Assembly (NCBI GenBank): GCA_050951725.1
Contig: JBMNJO010000001.1
Location: forward strand, 1,240,001 to 1,304,000
Length of the DNA: 64,000 bases
Source of the DNA: DTU052 sp050951725
Lineage (GTDB): Bacteria; Bacillota; Syntrophomonadia; Syntrophomonadales; DTU052
Direction of reading: 5' to 3'
Both the position numbers and the translations under genes were made by a program. The notes below the pieces were generated by a model, which searched no databases, had not been told where the DNA came from, and was given only the letters and a program-made list of their open reading frames with translations. Every line of letters begins with the position of its first letter. Positions within the stretch are counted from its first letter, which is position 1. Shown here piece by piece: positions 54,979 through 63,070 of this stretch.

Positions 54979-55782
54979 TTACTCCTGGCAGTGTTCGCAT
55001 AAATGGCTGCTTCGGCCACCGATGATGACCCGTGTTACCGGATGACTACAAAGGGGGCAGGGCTGCCCCTCCCGGCCGTAGACCTGCAGGTGATTCTGGA
55101 ACCCCCCCGGAAGGTTCATTCCATCGCGGTAGTCGCGGAAAGTGGTGCCCCGGTTGGCAATGCCCTCTTCCAGGGTAGCAATGATAGCCTGGCGGAGTCG
55201 TTCGATCTCATCATCCGTTAACGAATTGGCGGGGCGCATCGGCCTGATCCGGGCCTGGTGCAGGATCTCATCGGCGTAGATATTGCCGATGCCGGCGATC
55301 ACCTGCTGGTTAAGAAGCAGGTTCTTTATCGCTACCTTCCTCCGCTGCAGCACCCCGGCCAGGTACTCGCGAGTCAGATCCGGTCCCAGGGGCTCAACTC
55401 CCAGGTGACCCATCACCTTGAAGGGCTCCCGGGTCAGCCATATCCCCCCAAAACGCCGGGGATCAAAGTAGCGCAGTTCCTGTCCATTTGCCAGCAGCAG
55501 AACTGCATGGGTGTGCTTTGGCCGCGGTTGGGTCGGTTCATCCAGATAGAACCTTCCGCTCATGCCAAGGTGCACCACCAGTGACAGGTCGGATTCGGTC
55601 TCGATAATCAGGAACTTGCCGCGCCGACTGATCCGGGCAATTGTCTTACCCCACAGTTCCCGGGCCGAAAAGTCCTCCTGCTTCACAATAACCGGGGTTA
55701 TAATCTCCAGCCGCGTAATCTCCTGCCCCACCAGGGGCTGAAGCGACCGGACAATGGTTTCTACTTCCGGCAGTTCAGGCAC
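54979..55782 (-). CDS. mutM: Formamidopyrimidine-DNA glycosylase
   Basis: 267 residues. The GTG at 55782 (GGGAGTGAAGG upstream) puts the catalytic Pro second, as required: (M)PELPEVETIVRSL. The H2TH region GIGNIYADEILHQARIRP and the C-terminal zinc finger CPLCSHPV...HLCEHCQE are complete. It excises 8-oxoguanine and formamidopyrimidines and nicks the strand. Downstream of polA in a conserved cluster. Confidence 0.95.
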   Translation of the reverse strand: MPELPEVETIVRSLQPLVGQEITRLEIITPVIVKQEDFSARELWGKTIARISRRGKFLIIETESDLSLVVHLGMSGRFYLDEPTQPRPKHTHAVLLLANGQELRYFDPRRFGGIWLTREPFKVMGHLGVEPLGPDLTREYLAGVLQRRKVAIKNLLLNQQVIAGIGNIYADEILHQARIRPMRPANSLTDDEIERLRQAIIATLEEGIANRGTTFRDYRDGMNLPGGFQNHLQVYGREGQPCPLCSHPVTRVIIGGRSSHLCEHCQE

Positions 55783-55894
55783 ACCTTCACTCCCTACCGT
55801 TAAGAATATTCCCCGCCAAGACGGGGGGGAGGCCGGGTTCGAACGTATCCAGCATGACAATCAAACCGCCCGTTTAACCGGTTCTCCCGCAAAA

Positions 55895-55916
55895 ACCGGG
55901 GGCTCCCACCCCCGGT
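55895..55916 (-). terminator. Terminator of polA
   Basis: An 8-bp stem (ACCGGGGG / CCCCCGGT) with a 6-nt loop and a short T-run on the minus-strand side. It separates polA from mutM. Confidence 0.65.
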
Positions 55917-56044
55917 ACGTCTACCCGTTAACAAGTTTTTGCTGACAGGCAGGTTTAAATTCCAATTCCCCAAAGCTTACGCATCCTGGGCTGCACCTCA
56001 TAAAACTCAAAGGGATACTCCCGGAAACAACCTGGTTCGCAGCT

Positions 56045-58618
56045 CTATTCCCAGCTGTTCATATCATACCAGTTCAGCCCGATCTTGACCGCCGCCAGGA
56101 GCGGGACTTTGAGCTTAAAGGCATTTTCCATGCAATCCTTCACCAGATAAGCCACCTGGTTCAGCTCATCAGCACTGACCTCCAGCAGCAGGTCGTCATG
56201 AACCTGCAGGATCACTCGGCTCTGCAGCCGGTTGGCCTTTAGCTGCCGGTCGATGTTGAGCATCGCCAGTTTGATAATGTCGGCTGAACTTCCTTGGATC
56301 GGGGTATTAAGAGCCATACGCTCCGCATTGGCCCGCACCATCCGGTTGCTGCTCAGGAGATCCGGCAGGTAGCGGCGGCGTCCCAGGATGGTGGAAACGT
56401 AACCCTGTTCCCGCCCCACCTCCACAATCTCTTTCATGTAGCGCTGGACCCCCGGATAGGAGTCCAAGTAATTGGCAATGTACTCATGCGCCTCCGCCCG
56501 GCTGACCCCGGTATCCCGCGCCAATCCGAAATCGCTGATCCCGTAAACGATGCCGAAATTCACCGCTTTGGCCCGGTAGCGCAGTTCTGAGGTCACATCG
56601 GCCACCGGAACCTTGAAGATCTCCGAAGCAGTGCGGGCATGGATATCAACCCCTTCTTCAAACGTCTCAATCAGGGTCGGGTCCCCGGAAACATGCGCCA
56701 GCACCCGCAGGTCGATCTGCGAGTAGTCAGCGCTCAATAGCAGCCAATCCCGCTGCGAAGTCATGAAGGCCTTCCTGATCCGCCGCCCTTCCGCCATCCG
56801 GATGGGGATGTTCTGCAGGTTGGGCTCAGCACTCGACAACCTCCCGGTAGCAGTGACCGCCTGCTTGAAAATCGTATGCACCCGGCCGGTCTCCGGATGA
56901 ATGTAATTCGGCAGCGCATCCACATAGGTGGACTTCAGCTTGATCAGCTGCCGGTAATCCATGATCAGCGGAATTATCGGGTGATGGTCGTAAAGCTGCT
57001 CCAGGACCGCCGCATTGGTCGAGTACCCGGTTTTGGTCTTTTTCAACGCCGGCAGCCCCAGCTCATCAAACAGCACGTGTCCCAGCTGTCGGGTTGAGTT
57101 GATGTTGAACTCCTCCCCTGCCAGCTCGTAGATGCTGGCCTCGGTCATATCCAGACGTTCTCCCAGTTCACTGGAAATCGCCGTCAGGGTCTCACCCTCC
57201 ACCTTGACTCCGGTAAACTCCATCTCCGCCAGCACCCTGGTCAGAGGCATTTCTACTTCACGGTACAGCTTAATTAACTCCGGGTCGCACTTCTCCAACA
57301 AGTAATTATGCAGATTGATAATCTCTGCCACTGCTTTTTCGGGGGTCTTATCCTGCTCCACCACCCGACCCCAATAGTGAAAGATCTGCTCCTGCAGACT
57401 CTCCCCATCAAACGACGGGTCCACAACATACGACAATAGCAGGGTGTCACCCATTACCCCCCGCAGTTCAATTCCCTGCCGGGCCAAAATAACCATGGCC
57501 AGCTTCGCATTGTGCAGGTACTTCTCGACCCGTTCATCCTCCATAACCGGCTTTAACAGACCCGTATCCCGGCCAGACAGCACATAGGCACCCTCCCGCC
57601 ACCAGAAATAGGTTTCAACCACCTCCGCCCACATCGGGTGATGCGGTTTGGCCACCAGGAAAATCGCCAGGGAATCGCCGGGCTGGACCTGACTTATGAC
57701 CTCGCGGAAATCCCGCACCGTCAGTTCTATGTCCTCCTCAATCGTGCCCAATTCCTTGGCAAAGGCGGCAAACTCCAATTCCTGATAGAGTTCAAGCAGT
57801 CGCGATTTCTGCGGGTGGTCATAGCGGAAATCATCCAGATCACAGGGAATATCAAGATCAGTCACAATGGTTCCCAGACTGCGGCTCAGGAAGGCCTGCT
57901 CCCGGTGTTCCACCAGCAGTTTCCGGATCCGCTCCGGGGTAACCTCCTCGATACGCTGGTAGAGTTCTTCCATGGTACCAAAGGCCTTGATCAGCTTAAC
58001 AGCAGTCTTTTTGCCAATTCCCGGTACTCCGGGTATATTATCTGAGGCATCCCCCATCAAACCCTTCACATCCACCAGCCGTTGCGGGTATACCTCCCAC
58101 TTCTCCATCACCAGGTCATCGGTGTACTTCTCCGTCTCCGAGATCCCCTTGCGGGTAAGCAGGATATCGACCCCGCGCTTGGCCAGCTGCAGGGCGTCCT
58201 GATCTCCGGTCACAATCAGGCAGGGGACCCCCTTTTCCCAGGTGCGGACACTGAGGGTTCCGATCAGGTCGTCCGCTTCGTAACCCTCAATCTCCATATA
58301 GGTTATATCCATGGCCTTCAGGACCTCTTTCAGAATATCAAACTGTCCTCGGAGTTCAGGCGGGGTCGGCTGGCGGTGGGCCTTGTATTCGGCGAACTCT
58401 TCCGTCCGTAAGGTAACCCGGCTCTTGTCAAAAGCCACCACCAGGTAAGCCGGATTATAATCCTTCAGGACCTTGAAAAGCATGGTAAGAAAACCGTAAA
58501 CGGCGTTCGTAAATACCCCCTGCTTGGTCCGCAGGAGCGGCAGCGCAAAAAATGCCCGGTAAACCAGGCTGTTTCCATCGATAAGTACCAGCAGTTCCTC
58601 TTTCAAATTTAGCACCAT
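56045..58618 (-). CDS. polA: DNA polymerase I
   Basis: About 857 residues. The N-terminal 5'-3' exonuclease (about 1-285: LVLIDGNSLVYRAFFALP, GYEADDLIGT, KGLMGDASDNIPGVPGIGKKTA) is complete. The middle 3'-5' exonuclease-like domain (about 290-460) lacks an evident DEDD set, as in other Firmicutes. Polymerase motifs A (DYSQIDLRVLAH), B (RAKAVNFGIVYGISDFGL) and C (QVHDDLLLEV) are intact. It fills gaps in repair and removes RNA primers. I take ATG 58618; an upstream ATG at 58669 lies in a terminator hairpin, and TTG 58606 is a further alternative. Confidence 0.95.
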   Translation of the reverse strand: MVLNLKEELLVLIDGNSLVYRAFFALPLLRTKQGVFTNAVYGFLTMLFKVLKDYNPAYLVVAFDKSRVTLRTEEFAEYKAHRQPTPPELRGQFDILKEVLKAMDITYMEIEGYEADDLIGTLSVRTWEKGVPCLIVTGDQDALQLAKRGVDILLTRKGISETEKYTDDLVMEKWEVYPQRLVDVKGLMGDASDNIPGVPGIGKKTAVKLIKAFGTMEELYQRIEEVTPERIRKLLVEHREQAFLSRSLGTIVTDLDIPCDLDDFRYDHPQKSRLLELYQELEFAAFAKELGTIEEDIELTVRDFREVISQVQPGDSLAIFLVAKPHHPMWAEVVETYFWWREGAYVLSGRDTGLLKPVMEDERVEKYLHNAKLAMVILARQGIELRGVMGDTLLLSYVVDPSFDGESLQEQIFHYWGRVVEQDKTPEKAVAEIINLHNYLLEKCDPELIKLYREVEMPLTRVLAEMEFTGVKVEGETLTAISSELGERLDMTEASIYELAGEEFNINSTRQLGHVLFDELGLPALKKTKTGYSTNAAVLEQLYDHHPIIPLIMDYRQLIKLKSTYVDALPNYIHPETGRVHTIFKQAVTATGRLSSAEPNLQNIPIRMAEGRRIRKAFMTSQRDWLLLSADYSQIDLRVLAHVSGDPTLIETFEEGVDIHARTASEIFKVPVADVTSELRYRAKAVNFGIVYGISDFGLARDTGVSRAEAHEYIANYLDSYPGVQRYMKEIVEVGREQGYVSTILGRRRYLPDLLSSNRMVRANAERMALNTPIQGSSADIIKLAMLNIDRQLKANRLQSRVILQVHDDLLLEVSADELNQVAYLVKDCMENAFKLKVPLLAAVKIGLNWYDMNSWE

Positions 58619-58643
58619 CCCTATATTTACCCTATGAAATTCA

Positions 58644-58669
58644 ATGGGCAGGATTAAAATCCTGCCCAT
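58644..58669 (-). terminator. Terminator of the anti-sigma gene at 58702
   Basis: An 11-bp stem ATGGGCAGGAT / ATCCTGCCCAT with loop TAAA. It lies between the anti-sigma gene and polA, and argues against a polA start at 58669. Confidence 0.7.
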
Positions 58670-58701
58670 GTCGTTATTTCTGATATTAAGGTGTCAACAT
58701 T

Positions 58702-59763
58702 CTAGTGATTGGGTTCCTCCGTTATCATCACGTTGACCGCCACCAGTTTGGCGTTGGCCTCCAGCTCAGCTATCTTATCCTCCAGATGCGATTTTTCAAA
58801 CAGCATGGCTTGGAGTTTGTTTTCCTCATCGACATCCAATTCATCCAGGCCCTGCAGCCTGGTGATCTCGGCCTCAACTTCACCCAGACGTTGCTTTAGG
58901 TTCTTATACTCTCCAGTTACATCCTGTGTGCCATGCATAGGCTGAGCCTGGCAGCCGAAGGAATTAACCCCGGTAACGATGCTGCCCACTCTCTCTGGTG
59001 AAACCCGCATGGTCATGACCTTGGAAACCCCCGCCATGAGCTGGTTGACGGATGTCTCCACCTGGGCATCATTAGCCTCTGCCAGCTGCATTATACTGTC
59101 AGCAAGCTGATCGGTCTGAGTTGCAGACAACTGCAGGTTAACCGTGTTGATGAACATCGGCTCGACGGTCTCTGTAACTGGATCTTCAGCCTGCTGGTTC
59201 CCCGGCACAACCGCCACCTTCTGCGGCTGTCCCTGGTTATTGGCTGGCGACTGCGGTTCCTTCTCCTCATCGGGTGGATTCGGCTGCTGGATATTAAGCG
59301 CAGTATGCATCTGCTGTTTTTTCTCCCTGAGGAACTGTTCGATTTCACTTCTCAGTTCTGTGTCCTGGGGAGCTATTACCTGCGGTATCCGGTCAACAAA
59401 ACCAGCCACTATCGGGTAAGGCACCAAACTACTGATATATATCCCCGCGACCAGCGCAATACTGGCCACAGAAGCCACAAGCCACCTTGATGTGGAATGA
59501 ACCAGGTGGTGTTTGTGACGTTGGTTCTCGAGAGGCGTAACCTTTTCCTGCAGCAAACGCTCATGTAGCCTATTCATGAAATCAGAAGGAGCCTCTCGTT
59601 TCTCCATACCCCGTATTCTATTGACTGCACCCTGCAATTCCGCCAGGTCCTTACGGCAGGACTCACAAGCGGCCAGATGCTCCTCGACCCTGGTTTTTTC
59701 CTCTTCGGATAAAACCAGGTCAATATAGGGAGATAGTAGTTCCCTAACACTTTGGCATCTCAT
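58702..59763 (-). CDS. Anti-sigma factor with DUF4349-like C-terminus
   Basis: 353 residues. Residues 3-45 form a zinc-finger anti-sigma domain with HLAACESC as the His-x3-Cys-x2-Cys site. A transmembrane helix lies near 94-114. The outer part has a Pro/Gln-rich linker (150-195) and a folded domain ending in a long coiled coil (YKNLKQRLGEVEAEITRLQG ... KLVAVNVMITEEP), as in DUF4349 proteins. It should restrain the ECF sigma factor encoded directly upstream (36-nt gap). The arrangement matches SigW/RsiW-type envelope-stress switches. Confidence 0.88.
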   Translation of the reverse strand: MRCQSVRELLSPYIDLVLSEEEKTRVEEHLAACESCRKDLAELQGAVNRIRGMEKREAPSDFMNRLHERLLQEKVTPLENQRHKHHLVHSTSRWLVASVASIALVAGIYISSLVPYPIVAGFVDRIPQVIAPQDTELRSEIEQFLREKKQQMHTALNIQQPNPPDEEKEPQSPANNQGQPQKVAVVPGNQQAEDPVTETVEPMFINTVNLQLSATQTDQLADSIMQLAEANDAQVETSVNQLMAGVSKVMTMRVSPERVGSIVTGVNSFGCQAQPMHGTQDVTGEYKNLKQRLGEVEAEITRLQGLDELDVDEENKLQAMLFEKSHLEDKIAELEANAKLVAVNVMITEEPNH

Positions 59764-59799
59764 AGCACCGCACTCCTTCTACCATAAAAGACGTCAACT

Positions 59800-60387
59800 T
59801 CACGGTAAAAGTTCCCGTTTGGAAATCTTCTTTCTCAGAACCTCTCGACCTCTGCTAAGGCGTGATTTGACCGTGCCAATGGAACAGTTCAGCACTTCTG
59901 CAATCTCTTCATAGGTCAGATCCATAACATCCCGGAGGATAACTACGGTTTTTTGCTCCGGTTTTAGCATGTTGATAAGAGACTGTAAGTATACCTCAGT
60001 TTCCTTGTACTGATAAATTATGTCAGCCGTTGGAGAGGGGTCTGGGATATCCCTTTCGATCTCGTCGCCATCCGTGATGGTCACGGGTTCATCCGTGGAT
60101 ATCATATGTAAGGTCCTTTTCCTCTTGCGCAGTTCATCCAGACAAACGTTGGTGGTTATGCGGTACAGCCAGGTCCCCAGAGAAGAGTCGCCCTTGAATG
60201 ATGCAAGAGAGCGGTATGCTTTGATCAGGGCTTCCTGGGCCATGTCACTGGCATCTTCGTCATTGCTCATGTACCGGTAGGCCAGGTTGTATATCTTATG
60301 CTGGTACTTTTCCACCAGTTCTTCAAAAGCCCTTGTGTCGCCTGCCAAACTAAGTTTTATAAGATCGTCATCTTGTCCCAGAAGCAT
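59800..60387 (-). CDS. ECF sigma factor, SigW-like
   Basis: 195 residues with region 2 (about 18-85: AFEELVEKYQHKIYNLAYRY, DASDMAQEALIKAYRSL, GTWLYRITTNVCLDELRKRK) and region 4 (about 130-185: LKPEQKTVVILRDVMDLTYEEIA with VLNCSIGTVKSRLSRGRE). The sequence is typical of the SigW/RpoE-like group. AGAGGAGG directly abuts the ATG at 60387, so the true start may be a CTG two codons later. It forms an operon with its anti-sigma factor; targets are unknown. Confidence 0.92.
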   Translation of the reverse strand: MLLGQDDDLIKLSLAGDTRAFEELVEKYQHKIYNLAYRYMSNDEDASDMAQEALIKAYRSLASFKGDSSLGTWLYRITTNVCLDELRKRKRTLHMISTDEPVTITDGDEIERDIPDPSPTADIIYQYKETEVYLQSLINMLKPEQKTVVILRDVMDLTYEEIAEVLNCSIGTVKSRLSRGREVLRKKISKRELLP

Positions 60388-60746
60388 CCTCCTCTCTTCC
60401 AGGAATGGAGAATACCAACTACCCTAATTCGATAGTTCCTGGTGAAACTCCTCTAATTCTGTCTCTGCTATTGTTCCCATAGTGCTCATATTGTTCTAGT
60501 AATGGCATAATCTGGACGCAGATCACGTCTGGCAGCATTTGGCGAAACGTCATATATCCACGAACATTGCCCTTCTCTGCAGTAATGCCGCAAATGCCTG
60601 ACATCATTATCCTGGGCTGGTCATACATACCACGCCTTAGTCCGCCTAAGCAAGCAAATCGTGTAAATTGACAGACCAACGCCTATTCATTATAATATTA
60701 AATGCGCTGGGATTGCGACAACCAATTGCTCTCACGCAGAAACCAT
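60388..60746. other. Intergenic space before tRNA-Leu(CAA)
   Basis: 359 bases. It must hold promoters of the sigma operon (leftward) and the tRNA (rightward). A minus-strand frame (60419-60679) has no ribosome site and no recognisable family; it could be decayed mobile DNA. Confidence 0.4.
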
Positions 60747-60832
60747 GCCGAAGTGGTGGAATTGGCAGACGCGCTCGACTCAAAATCGAGTGTCCTGAGG
60801 ACATGTGGGTTCGAGTCCCACCTTCGGCACCA
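60747..60832 (+). tRNA. tRNA-Leu (anticodon CAA)
   Basis: Acceptor stem GCCGAAG/CTTCGGC, D arm, anticodon stem CTCGA/TCGAG with loop CTCAAAA (anticodon CAA, reads UUG), long variable arm TGTCCTGAGGACA, intact T arm GTGGGTTCGAGTCCCAC and encoded CCA. It anchors the tandem repeat that follows. Confidence 0.96.
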
Positions 60833-60949
60833 AAGATAACTAAAGGGAGTACAACGCTCCCTTTTCTGCTTTCTTGCGTTCCCACATGCCCTCTTGAGGA
60901 CCTGTGGGTTCACCCTAACGGGTACAGGCGAGTCCCACCTTCGGCACCA
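60833..60949 (+). repeat. 117-bp tandem unit 1 with tRNA-Leu 3' half
   Basis: The unit starts right after the tRNA CCA, holds a terminator hairpin (AAAGGGAG/CTCCCTTT), then TTGAGGACCTGTGGGTTC, an 18-nt insertion in the T loop, and GAGTCCCACCTTCGGCACCA. It thus ends in a copy of the tRNA 3' end. Confidence 0.9.
60842..60865 (+). terminator. Terminator of tRNA-Leu(CAA)
   Basis: Stem AAAGGGAG / CTCCCTTTT, 9 nt after the CCA end. A second copy with a different loop lies in unit 2. Confidence 0.75.
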
Positions 60950-61066
60950 TAGATAACTAAAGGGAGATGACTTCTCCCTTTTCTGCTTTCTTGCGTTCCC
61001 ACATGCCCTCTTGAGGACCTGTGGGTTCACCCTAACGGGTACAGGCGAGTCCCACCTTCGGCACCA
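60950..61066 (+). repeat. 117-bp tandem unit 2 with tRNA-Leu 3' half
   Basis: Same length as unit 1 and identical to it except for the first base and the hairpin loop (ATGACTT for TACAACG). It again ends in GAGTCCCACCTTCGGCACCA, followed by the start of a third unit (AAGATAAC). Confidence 0.9.
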
Positions 61067-61091
61067 AAGATAACCCATTCCAATACGGTCG

Positions 61092-61394
61092 TCATTCCAA
61101 GAGCACCTTAATCTTTGCCAAAGCCTCGGTAATAACCTCGTTCGACGCTTTACACGCGAACCGAACGTTTCTCGCTTGCCAATCCAAACTTTTAATTTGG
61201 TCAGAAAGAATTACCCCTGAGATTTCGAGGTCATACGGCAATTCGACCTCAAAAGGATAACCTTTGCGTTTTGATCTGATGGGGCACATTAAAGCCAGAC
61301 CTGTTTTTTGGTTATAGGCACCGGGAGATACGATTATCGCGGGTCGGTCCCCCGCTTGCTCGTGTCCGGTGACCACCGTTACCTTTCGGGTCAT
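61092..61394 (-). CDS. MazF/PemK-family toxin, N-terminally truncated
   Basis: 100 residues. From residue 9 it matches MazF/PemK endoribonucleases: TGHEQAGDRPAIIVSPGAYN, GLALMCPIRSKRKGYPFEVE, VILSDQIKSLDW and ALAKIKVLL at the end. The first strand of the fold, normally a GDIVWLDF-like stretch of ~20 residues ahead of GHEQAG, is missing and replaced by MTRKVTVV, so activity is doubtful. Upstream on the same strand a startless frame (about 61397-61465; AVDIDELIDAGENE) could be what remains of a MazE-like antitoxin. A ribosome-site-like AAAGGAGAAAAGGAA precedes the ATG. Probably a decaying toxin-antitoxin module next to the tRNA attachment point. Confidence 0.72.
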   Translation of the reverse strand: MTRKVTVVTGHEQAGDRPAIIVSPGAYNQKTGLALMCPIRSKRKGYPFEVELPYDLEISGVILSDQIKSLDWQARNVRFACKASNEVITEALAKIKVLLE

Positions 61395-61669
61395 TATTCC
61401 TTTTCTCCTTTAACATTTGCGTATAAATCCATTTTCACTTTCATTTTCCCCAGCATCAATGAGTTCATCAATATCCACTGCCGAGTTCGTCAGTTATATG
61501 GCATCCACTGCGTTAAATCCCATTTCATTCATTGATTTCCATGGGCAGGATTGGAATAAATACTGTCGAATTTTTACAAATAACAACAAAGGCAAATAAT
61601 GACATCCATTTGTCACTAACGCAGGCTAACCTAAAAACAGGCCAACAGAACAATGGGAGGAGGAATAGA

Positions 61670-61996
61670 ATGACCGACAAGTACATTACCCCGGTACTGC
61701 GGAGCGAAAGAAGCCCTTATGACGATTCCAAACTGCTGGGCGAACAATTGCTGGCGACTGATGATGGGCGCCCGGTTGTCGCTCAAGCCTGGGCTGAAAG
61801 CGGGTACACCTATTTGACCTACTTTTTCAGCCGCCAAGGACTTGAGTCCTGTAGTAAAGATGATCTCTTTCAATACCTGGTGGAGCAGGGTTTCAAATTG
61901 AACAGAGAAATGCGCTATGCCGCCCTTACGTTCACCGACCAGGCGGGCAACGAATGCTGGAACTTCACCATTACCGTCGGAGAGCCCAACGACTGA
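61670..61996 (+). CDS. Hypothetical protein, 108 residues, first gene of the EVE operon
   Basis: ATG 61670 follows GGGAGGAGG with a 6-nt spacer; the frame is open to 61532 but that part is unlikely to be translated. Hydrophilic alpha/beta protein without signal or membrane segments (LLGEQLLATDDGRPVVAQAW, TYLTYFFSRQGLESCSKDD, YAALTFTDQAGNECWNFT). No family recognised. The next gene starts 15 nt later. Confidence 0.75.
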   Translation: MTDKYITPVLRSERSPYDDSKLLGEQLLATDDGRPVVAQAWAESGYTYLTYFFSRQGLESCSKDDLFQYLVEQGFKLNREMRYAALTFTDQAGNECWNFTITVGEPND

Positions 61997-62011
61997 GTGG
62001 AGGTGGATCGG

Positions 62012-62407
62012 ATGAAAGATCAGATTTACATCCTACCCATTTACCCAGCTAAACGGATACAGGACCTGCTGAACTCGATGAGTTTAGAGGGTTATCAGGT
62101 CCTGGATATAAGCCCCTATTGGCGCATCCATAATCCGGGCTGTTATAACGCCAAAGCAGAAGAAGACATGGTCATGATTTCTTTTCACAGGGCTGAAGGC
62201 GCTTATGACTATTTATACCAGCTTTACCCGAGATCAATTGAACAATCGCTAAAGGAAATGAATGCCCTGATAATCGAAAAAAGCGCGGAAGGTTATGATG
62301 TGTTCAAGACCTTCTTCTCACATATCTTGCGCGTTGATCGATCAATTCCCTGCATCCATTCCAATGCCAAAATTCTAAATCTGATACTCCGCAAACAGAT
62401 TGTTTGA
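62012..62407 (+). CDS. Hypothetical protein, 131 residues, second gene of the EVE operon
   Basis: ATG 62012 follows GGAGG with an 8-nt spacer; a GTG at 61997 is less likely. The N-terminal half (QIYILPIYPAKRIQDLLNSM, GYQVLDISPYW, DMVMISFHR) looks like a compact alpha/beta fold, with a helical second half. No family recognised and no membrane segment. Tight spacing with its neighbours points to cotranscription. Confidence 0.75.
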   Translation: MKDQIYILPIYPAKRIQDLLNSMSLEGYQVLDISPYWRIHNPGCYNAKAEEDMVMISFHRAEGAYDYLYQLYPRSIEQSLKEMNALIIEKSAEGYDVFKTFFSHILRVDRSIPCIHSNAKILNLILRKQIV

Positions 62408-62447
62408 ACCAGCCCGGCCACGCGTTAGATGAAAGGAGAGTGCCCAG

Positions 62448-63023
62448 ATGAATGATGTCATTACAATTGGAGGTGCGATAACCGGCCGCATCACCTATTT
62501 GCGGCCCAACCAGATTAACGTAGAAATCACCAGTCCTTATCAAGGAATCACCAGTGGCCGACATATCCCTTACTTTTCGATGAGACCAGGGAGAAAACGT
62601 TTTGAGGAAATGACCGAAAAGGGAGCCATGATTACGGATTACGGAATCGAAAGAGCCAAGGAGATTCTGCAGGAGATTTACGATGCCTGTCACTATATTG
62701 AATCCAACCTGGCCTCTCTGAAACCGGAATGCAGCAGGCGCTGGCAGGAGGTCCTGGCAAGTCATGCGGGAGAGGACTTTCTGGATAAGGCGGCCTTTAC
62801 TCAAGAGAAGAAGCGGATCAAGGCCGCATGGAAAGCCGGCGATTTCGACCAGCAACAGTATGCACTAAAGATTCAAAAACTCCACCAACGCCTCCGTCGG
62901 TACGAAAAAATGATTTCCGAGGCCGAAAGCGCTATCGGTGATATTCTGTACTCCAGGGCCAATATCGCCGGGATTGACCTGGTTTCGCAGCTGATTTACA
63001 AATACGAACTTCATAAGCCATAA
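62448..63023 (+). CDS. Hypothetical protein, 191 residues, third gene of the EVE operon
   Basis: AAAGGAG lies 10 nt before the ATG. The first 50 residues are beta-rich (ITIGGAITGRITYLRPNQIN, VEITSPYQG) and could be a small OB- or SH3-like barrel. The rest is a long, charged, mostly helical region with likely coiled coil (QQYALKIQKLHQRLRRYEKM). No family recognised. The design, small barrel plus long helix, would fit a nucleic-acid or complex adaptor, which is speculative. Confidence 0.78.
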   Translation: MNDVITIGGAITGRITYLRPNQINVEITSPYQGITSGRHIPYFSMRPGRKRFEEMTEKGAMITDYGIERAKEILQEIYDACHYIESNLASLKPECSRRWQEVLASHAGEDFLDKAAFTQEKKRIKAAWKAGDFDQQQYALKIQKLHQRLRRYEKMISEAESAIGDILYSRANIAGIDLVSQLIYKYELHKP

Positions 63024-63070
63024 GGCGTTTAGCCAACACATATACTTAGCAACTTAGGGGGGCGGTAACA

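Noticed and set aside
60419..60679. Minus-strand gene of 86 residues
   Set aside because: No ribosome site or family likeness; kept only as a note in the intergenic entry.
60833..61066. CRISPR array
   Set aside because: Only two 117-bp units without spacers; they are tRNA 3' halves plus a terminator, not CRISPR repeats.
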